From: Candidatus Nitrotoga sp. M5
Lineage (GTDB): Bacteria > Pseudomonadota > Gammaproteobacteria > Burkholderiales > Gallionellaceae
Direction: 5' to 3'
Assembly: GCF_927904885.1 (NCBI RefSeq)
Contig: NZ_CAKMNW010000043.1
Span: forward strand, 1-64,000
DNA: 64,000 nucleotides
A program made the position numbers and the translations under genes. The notes below the pieces were generated by a model that saw only the letters and a program-made list of their open reading frames with translations, made no database searches and was not told the origin of the DNA. Positions 58,279 to 64,000 of this stretch are shown here, piece by piece (the stretch's first letter is position 1; each line of letters opens with the position of its first letter).

Positions 58279-59610
58279 TCAAATCAAGCGTAGCGCAGAC
58301 TGCGCGCGCATCACTTCAGCTACTGTATAGAATGAACCAAAGGCTATAATTCTATCATTTTCGACGGCCTCATTACAGGCATGCTGTAATGCATCGGATA
58401 CCGTGACAAACGTAAGTACCGCGCTTTTCACTCCCTCTGCATCTAACACACTGGCTAATTCCGTGGCCGTTACACCACGCGGCGTGGCAATACCAGCCAC
58501 TAGCCAGACATCCACCTGCTCCTTGAGCGCACGTGCCACACTGGCCATATCCTTGTCCTTAAGCATGGCGAACACTGCAAAAGTCTTACGGCAAGGCGGC
58601 AAGTCGGCCAAATTTTGCGCCAGTGAGCGCGCCGCATGAGGGTTGTGCGCCACATCCAAAATCAGCGTCGGTCTGCCGGGCACAACCTGAAAACGACCTG
58701 GCAGAACTACCTCGACCAAGCCGCGCCGCACTGCAGCCATACTTACCGGCAGTTGACTTTTAAGTGCATCCAATACCGCCAATGCGGCGCTAGCATTGTT
58801 TAATTGAAATGCTCCACGCAAAGCTGGATAAGGCAAGGCGCTACGAGTGCCGCTCACACCATGATAATTCCATTGTTGCGCGCCTGCCGAGAAGCTGAAT
58901 TGCTCGCCCAGACACCACAACTGCGCGCCGACATGCTGGGCCTGCGTACGAATTGCAATCGGCATATCCATATCGCCAAACACGGCCACTTTCCCGACAC
59001 GAAAAATCCCCGCCTTCTCAAACGCAACTTGTTCACGCGTATCGCCTAGATACTCAGTATGATCCAAATCTATACTGGTAACCACAGCACAATCATGGTC
59101 AAATATATTGACTGCATCCAGCCGCCCACCTAGACCAACCTCCAGTATCGCTACCTCTACTGACTGATCAATAAAACATTGCATCGCAGCTAGCGTGCCG
59201 AACTCGAAATAGGTTAACGAAATTTCTGATGATTCATCATCCAGCAAGCTAGTCCCTGTTTTTTCCAAGGGTTGGCCAGCGCACGCCAGCTCAACCCGCC
59301 CGAATGCTGCGCACAAAACCTCATCACTGGATTGGCGCTGTCCAATGCGAACACGCTCGTTGTAATCCAGTAAATGCGGCGAGGTGTAGCAGCCGACGCA
59401 ATAGCCAGCAGCGTGCAACATATTTTCTAGCATTGCACACACTGAACCTTTGCCGTTGGTACCACCGACAACAATGATAGGAAAAGTTGGATTGAATCCA
59501 AGACGTTGCTTAACTTTTGTTACACGCTCAAGACCCAACTCAATAGCATTAGGGTGCTTGGTCTCAAGATAGGCAAGCCAGTCATTCAATGCGCTATACT
59601 TATCCAACAT
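58279..59610 (-). CDS. folC: Bifunctional folylpolyglutamate / dihydrofolate synthase
   Basis: 443 residues of the Mur ligase type. P-loop GGTNGKGS (49-56), LEVGLGGRLDAVN, and the C-terminal LDVAHNPHAA. Adds glutamate to folates. First gene of the operon towards purF. Confidence 0.95.
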   Translation of the reverse strand: MLDKYSALNDWLAYLETKHPNAIELGLERVTKVKQRLGFNPTFPIIVVGGTNGKGSVCAMLENMLHAAGYCVGCYTSPHLLDYNERVRIGQRQSSDEVLCAAFGRVELACAGQPLEKTGTSLLDDESSEISLTYFEFGTLAAMQCFIDQSVEVAILEVGLGGRLDAVNIFDHDCAVVTSIDLDHTEYLGDTREQVAFEKAGIFRVGKVAVFGDMDMPIAIRTQAQHVGAQLWCLGEQFSFSAGAQQWNYHGVSGTRSALPYPALRGAFQLNNASAALAVLDALKSQLPVSMAAVRRGLVEVVLPGRFQVVPGRPTLILDVAHNPHAARSLAQNLADLPPCRKTFAVFAMLKDKDMASVARALKEQVDVWLVAGIATPRGVTATELASVLDAEGVKSAVLTFVTVSDALQHACNEAVENDRIIAFGSFYTVAEVMRAQSALRLI

Positions 59611-59824
59611 GTCTACCTAGCTGATTGTTAATTAATGATTTATTGATTATTATTAATTCTGGTAGCATACGTGCACGACTTCTGCAGAAAAAGTTTATTA
59701 TCAAAAAACACATAATCTCTACTCACTCAGCCAAGCTTAGATTTCGGCTATGCTCAATGGGAGATATTTATGGGTGCCTTGTAGTGTGCTTTGGCAACCA
59801 AAGAATGGTATAGGCAGCTTTGCA

Positions 59825-61294
59825 TCAGGATGAACAGCTTACCACGACATGGCGCGCCCAATCTGGTGCAGGCGCGGCATAATCTTCCATTTCGGGTTGC
59901 TCATCAAAGGGGCGACTAAGCAATGCCAACAAGCGATCTATTTCCGAAAAGTCGCGTTCCCGTTCAGCCAAGGCAATCGCACTTTGCGCCATGGAGTTAC
60001 GCAGAATATATTTTGGATTGGCCTTGTTCATACGCACCTTGCGATCCTCGTCAGTTCCCGGTTCGCTTTGCAAGCGTATACGATAAGCTTCGGCCCAAGC
60101 GTCAAACGCCAGTCGATCGACGAATTGATCGCGTAGCTCGCTATTTTTCTCATCCGGCGCGAGTTTGAACAGACTCAAACTACGAAACAGGTTGGTGTAA
60201 TCCAGTTGACTGGCGCGCATCATTTCCAGCAATGGTGTAACAAGAGAAACATCTTCTTTGCTGACGTTGGTTAGTCCCAGCTTCTTGCCCATCAATTCAG
60301 CATAGTGTTCGTAGAATGTCGGTTCGTAATTCTCCAGTGCCTTTTGCGCCTCCTCCACCTCGATAATGGGCGTTAAAGCCTGTGCCAGACAAGCCAGATT
60401 CCACAGACCTATTTGCGGTTGCTGATCAAAGGCATAGCGGCCGCCATGGTCGGAGTGATTACAAATAAATCCCGGATCGTAGGTTTCCATGAAACCGAAA
60501 GGACCATAATCGAAAGTCAGCCCGAGAATCGACATGTTGTCTGTATTCATCACGCCATGTGCGAAACCGACAGACTGCCATTTAGCCATCAGATGTGCGG
60601 TGAGCGTGATTACCTCATTCAAAAAACGTAAATACTTGTCCGGCGCATCGCTGATGTCAGGAAAATGCTTGTCGATAACATAGTCAGCGAGTAAGGCGAT
60701 TGGTTCGTGTTGACCCCTATAGGCGAACACCTCAAACGAACCGAAACGCACATGCGACGGTGATAAACGAGTAATCACGGCTGCGCTTTCAATAGACTCA
60801 CGGTACACCTCTGCATCGCTTCCCACAATGCACAAAGCACGAGAAGTCGGAATGCCCAATCCATGCATAGCTTCTGAACACAAGTATTCACGAATACTGG
60901 ATCTCAGCACGGCACGTCCATCTCCATTGCGTGAGAATGGTGTAATACCCGCCCCTTTCAACTGAATATCCCAAGACTCTCCATCGCTATTTTTTATTTC
61001 ACCAAGCAAAATTGCGCGTCCATCTCCCAGTTGCGGCACGAAGTGACCAAACTGGTGCCCCGCGTAGAGCATCGACAAAGGTTCGCTACCAGGCAACAAA
61101 AGGTTACCGATAAAATACTCGGCGAAATCCGCGCTCTCAACCTCGCTTGCATCCAAATTAATTAATTTGGCTGCACTAGCATTAAAACTAACTAAATAGG
61201 GATGGGGTAAAGGTGTGGGATTCAAGCAACTATGAAAAACAGCTGGTAGCCGAGAAAAAGTATTATCAAAATTCAATTGATCAAGTTTTTTCAT
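59825..61294 (-). CDS. selO: SelO family protein adenylyltransferase (YdiU)
   Basis: 489 residues of the SelO pseudokinase family: YAGHQFGHFVPQLGDGRA near 78, a GLGIPTSRAL segment and HGVMNTDNMSILG then DYGPFGFME. SelO transfers AMP to proteins under redox stress. The C-terminus SCSS carries Cys where some organisms have selenocysteine. Monocistronic by position. The 214 bases before folC hold no convincing gene. Confidence 0.92.
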   Translation of the reverse strand: MKKLDQLNFDNTFSRLPAVFHSCLNPTPLPHPYLVSFNASAAKLINLDASEVESADFAEYFIGNLLLPGSEPLSMLYAGHQFGHFVPQLGDGRAILLGEIKNSDGESWDIQLKGAGITPFSRNGDGRAVLRSSIREYLCSEAMHGLGIPTSRALCIVGSDAEVYRESIESAAVITRLSPSHVRFGSFEVFAYRGQHEPIALLADYVIDKHFPDISDAPDKYLRFLNEVITLTAHLMAKWQSVGFAHGVMNTDNMSILGLTFDYGPFGFMETYDPGFICNHSDHGGRYAFDQQPQIGLWNLACLAQALTPIIEVEEAQKALENYEPTFYEHYAELMGKKLGLTNVSKEDVSLVTPLLEMMRASQLDYTNLFRSLSLFKLAPDEKNSELRDQFVDRLAFDAWAEAYRIRLQSEPGTDEDRKVRMNKANPKYILRNSMAQSAIALAERERDFSEIDRLLALLSRPFDEQPEMEDYAAPAPDWARHVVVSCSS

Positions 61295-61382
61295 AGGAAT
61301 AATTTAAATCCGGTTTACTTAAATTCATACAAGGTTATAAAACAATTAAGCTTTGTGGCGTGCATGCCGCCCATGCAAGCCA

Positions 61383-61925
61383 TCACCGCCGCCGTAATGC
61401 ACGTTTTCGCCATTCCCATACAACCATCGCTCGCCACAATATACGCACGCTAAAATATCCCACAATAGCGAAACTTAACGCCAACAGCGGCAAACCAGCA
61501 GCGAGTGGTTTACCTAATGACATAAACCAATCCAGCATGACGGTAGGCCAGTTAAGCCAAGTCATTTCCGGTAAGGAAAGCTTAACGGACGATTGGCCGT
61601 TATTATGTCCGGTAACAAATACACCCAGCTGATATGCCAACGCATAGAGAGGCACGATGGTAAATGGGTTGGTGTACAGCGTGGAGACCGCAGCTACCGG
61701 CAAATTAACGCGAAACAGCACTGCCAGCAAAGCTGCGCCAATCATTTGAAGCGGACCAGGAATCAGTCCGGCGAACAGACCGACAGCGACGCCGCCCGAC
61801 ACGGAATGGCGGTTAAGATGCCATAGATTAGGATGATTTAGCCAGCCGCCAAACCAACCCGCCCAACGGCTTTGTTTGATTGTTTCATGGCTAGGCAGGA
61901 ATTTTCTGAAATATTTTTTCGGCAC
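61383..61925 (-). CDS. DUF2062 membrane protein
   Basis: 180 residues. The DUF2062 pattern is clear: WHLNRHSVSGGVAVGLFAG, IPGPLQMIGAA, TNPFTIVPLYALAYQLG, with three to four membrane helices. Function unknown. 88 bases downstream of the selO start region. Confidence 0.88.
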   Translation of the reverse strand: MPKKYFRKFLPSHETIKQSRWAGWFGGWLNHPNLWHLNRHSVSGGVAVGLFAGLIPGPLQMIGAALLAVLFRVNLPVAAVSTLYTNPFTIVPLYALAYQLGVFVTGHNNGQSSVKLSLPEMTWLNWPTVMLDWFMSLGKPLAAGLPLLALSFAIVGYFSVRILWRAMVVWEWRKRALRRR

Positions 61926-61951
61926 TGGTATTCGGTAATTAAGGCAAAATC

Positions 61952-62383
61952 ATGACCAAGCAAAATATGGTTGTAGATTACCTGATTTTATTGAATACGC
62001 CAGCCCTCTTTGGGAAGTTTGCACACGTGAGGCACAAAATGTCCGATCCAAATGATAAGCGCGACCTGACGCATGCCGAAGTACGTAAGGAACTGCAAGC
62101 TAAAGTAATCAACGCATTGCCCACAGCCAGGAGCCGCCGCGACATTTTTGCGATTGCATTGAAAATGGTGTGCGAACGCATCCGCCACAGAGCTCTTTTC
62201 GCACACATGGTTCTGGCGCAAATACAGCGATTGGTGAACACGCTCAAGTCAAACGGCGATATTGTGGTAATGACTGGCGACAGGGTAAATAACGCTCCTG
62301 CATATCAACTCGCGCTAAGTTTCGCTACTGGTCTATGCAGCGTACTTTGGTTCGAATTGCTCAAGTTCATTCAACGGCACTAA
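61952..62383 (+). pseudogene. Remnant of a cation-transporting P-type ATPase
   Basis: 143 codons. Residues about 83-118 (FAHMVLAQIQRLVNTLKSNG, then VVMTGDRVNNAPA) clearly derive from the P-domain of P-type ATPases, whose consensus is MTGDGVNDAPAL; here GDG became GDR and ND became NN. At once follows what looks like the C-terminal membrane end (LCSVLWFELLKF), so about 150-200 residues between are missing, as is most of the N-terminal part. An in-frame deletion product; almost certainly inactive. Confidence 0.65.
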
Positions 62384-62390
62384 GCAGGCC

Positions 62391-64000
62391 ATGCAATATG
62401 CCGTTTTATTTTTTGCATTTGGCGTATGGCTGTTGCAACAACAGGCAGTGCTTCCCAATCTCGCTTGGGGTGGACTAACTTTATTGCTCGCACCTGCATT
62501 GGCGCTACCGCGTAACAATCTTTTGCTACGCAAAACATACCCCGCCCTTCTGGCAGTATTTGCCTGTACCTTTGGTTTTTTCTACGCAGCATTTTTTGCG
62601 CAACAACGTCTGTCTGATGCACTACCCGCCGAATGGCAGGGCAAAAACATTCAAATAATAGGCGTGGTGGGAAAGCTTCCCAGAAAGCATGAGCACGGAC
62701 TTCGTTTTATCTTCGATGTGGAACAGGTGCTCACCCCCGATGCCATTGTTCCGTCACACATTCTGCTTGCTAGCTACGATAATGCACAGAAAGAACCTCT
62801 GGTCATCCATGCCGGTGAACGCTGGCGATTCACTGTACGCTTGAAGCAACCGCATGGCAGCAGCAACCCCCACAATTTTGATTTTGAAGCATGGATGCTG
62901 GAAAACAATCTGCGCGCCAACGGTTATATTCGTCGAAATAGAGATAATTCGAGGCTGGATGCTTTAGTGAAATCACCTGATTACTATATCCAGAACCTAC
63001 GCGAAAAAGTGCGCGACCATATTCAGAGTACGTTAAACCCCACCCCCAATCAGCTTCATCCCCTGAAAAGTCCATACACCTCAAGTGAGAAAAATGTTCG
63101 CGATAGCGCTGACGTGAATGTCATCGAAAAAAACAATTACGCTGGCGTATTAACCGCACTTGCCATCGGCGACCATGCCAGCATTCCTGCGGCACAGTGG
63201 CAAGTTTTTACACGCACCGGCGTTAATCACTTGATGAGTATTTCCGGCCTGCACATCACCATGCTGTCAGGGCTGGCTTTTGCTGCAAGTTATTGGTTAT
63301 GGCGGCGCAGTGTGCGTCTCACGCGCGCACTACCGGCACGCAAAGCTGCCGCACTCATCGGCTTATTGGTAGCACTCGGCTATGCGCTACTGGCAGGTTA
63401 TGGTGTACCAGCGCAACGCACAGTATATATGCTGGCAACTATCGCTTCCGTATTATGGCTCTCTCGCACTGTCGCACCATCGCAAATTCTTGCTGCCGCC
63501 TTAGTCGTTGTATTATTGCTCGACCCATGGGCGGTTCTGTCACCTGGATTCTGGCTCTCTTTCGGTGCGGTGGCATTGATTTTTTATGTGACCGCACATC
63601 GTTTACGGCCTCCTCACTGGTTAGTAACCTATGGCCGCGTTCAATTGGCAATGAGCATCGGGCTGATTCCACCCCTGTTGGTGATGTTCCAACAAGTTTC
63701 ACTGGTATCGCCCATCGCTAATGCTTTTGCCATTCCGTTAGTCAGCTTCGTGGTGGTGCCACTCACTCTGCTGGGCGCTGTGCTTCCTTTCGATTGGCTG
63801 CTGCGGCTGGCACATGAGGCCATGGGTGTATGCATCTACCTGCTGGAATGGCTGAACAGCCTGCCAGAAGTGGTGTGGACACAGCACGCACCGCCCACAT
63901 GGAGCATAGCCATCGGTATTTTTGGAGTGTTATGGATGCTATTACCGCGCGGATTTCCCGCACGGTGGCTGGGACTGATCGCCCTGCTGCCGATGTTTCT
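62391..64000 (+). CDS. comEC: ComEC/Rec2 DNA-uptake channel protein, partial
   Basis: Open from ATG 62391 past the window end (536 codons seen). N-terminal hydrophobic helices, a DUF4131-type OB-like soluble part (GKNIQIIGVVGKLPRKHEHG as start, residues about 85-180), then the competence membrane domain with NHLMSISGLHITMLSG near 280 and GVPAQRTVYM. ComEC carries single-stranded DNA across the inner membrane in natural transformation. The C-terminal metallo-beta-lactamase part lies outside the window. Confidence 0.92.
   Translation, partial: MQYAVLFFAFGVWLLQQQAVLPNLAWGGLTLLLAPALALPRNNLLLRKTYPALLAVFACTFGFFYAAFFAQQRLSDALPAEWQGKNIQIIGVVGKLPRKHEHGLRFIFDVEQVLTPDAIVPSHILLASYDNAQKEPLVIHAGERWRFTVRLKQPHGSSNPHNFDFEAWMLENNLRANGYIRRNRDNSRLDALVKSPDYYIQNLREKVRDHIQSTLNPTPNQLHPLKSPYTSSEKNVRDSADVNVIEKNNYAGVLTALAIGDHASIPAAQWQVFTRTGVNHLMSISGLHITMLSGLAFAASYWLWRRSVRLTRALPARKAAALIGLLVALGYALLAGYGVPAQRTVYMLATIASVLWLSRTVAPSQILAAALVVVLLLDPWAVLSPGFWLSFGAVALIFYVTAHRLRPPHWLVTYGRVQLAMSIGLIPPLLVMFQQVSLVSPIANAFAIPLVSFVVVPLTLLGAVLPFDWLLRLAHEAMGVCIYLLEWLNSLPEVVWTQHAPPTWSIAIGIFGVLWMLLPRGFPARWLGLIALLPMF

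Noticed and set aside
59625..59813. 62-codon plus-strand frame between folC and selO
   Set aside because: AT-rich, no ribosome site, lies in the region likely to hold the folC promoter.

Overview
The window holds a complete, apparently intact lambda-like siphovirus prophage (about 42.2 kb, positions 1 to about 42,283) followed by about 21.7 kb of ordinary chromosome. The chromosomal genes (gloB, methyltransferase-rnhA-dnaQ, rplM-rpsI, argC, purF-cvpA-dedD-folC, selO, a CHCC zinc-finger gene next to ilvE, comEC) have the content and order usual in Betaproteobacteria. I would guess Nitrosomonadales (Gallionella/Nitrosomonas relatives), but this rests on gene order and protein style, not on a search.

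Prophage boundaries: the phage sits at the 3' end of a tRNA-Ser(GGA) gene. A direct repeat of at least 55 bp (1-55 and 42229-42283) carries the last 28 bases of the tRNA. The window starts inside the left copy. TTCAGCATTT(T/G) repeats lie just inside both ends and look like integrase arm sites. xis and int overlap at the right end.

Layout: the right part (35.46-42.18 kb, + strand) is a run of small accessory genes ending in xis-int. They include an orphan FtsK-gamma-like protein, a MazG-like pyrophosphatase, an HNH endonuclease, a zinc-finger protein and several small membrane proteins. The switch region (32.9-33.8 kb) has divergent cro-like and cI-like genes around a cluster of related operators. 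A near-copy of the cro promoter/operator drives the right operon. An initiator-type tRNA lies 8 bases behind cro. A secreted DNA/RNA nuclease sits next to cI. Leftwards (- strand) come CII, a primase-helicase and a probable origin, then packaging, head, tail and lysis genes down to position 362. A hicAB toxin-antitoxin cassette interrupts the structural block on the opposite strand.

Compact coding tricks found by reading the sequence: an Rz1 lipoprotein gene nested in Rz (439-618); a -1 frameshift arrangement making a tail chaperone G/GT pair (12,300-12,949); an internal start giving a scaffold-like C-terminal product of the head protease (19,053-19,529); and a tail-terminator protein with a LamG-like domain and eleven 22-residue repeats on its N-terminus. 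The boldest idea is that the early transcripts are (nearly) leaderless and the phage supplies its own initiator tRNA in the same transcript; this is inference.

The chromosomal right part is mostly housekeeping. Exceptions are a decayed P-type ATPase remnant at 61,952 and a lone pseudopilin placed directly before a GGDEF-EAL protein. No insertion sequence, rRNA or CRISPR array was seen.
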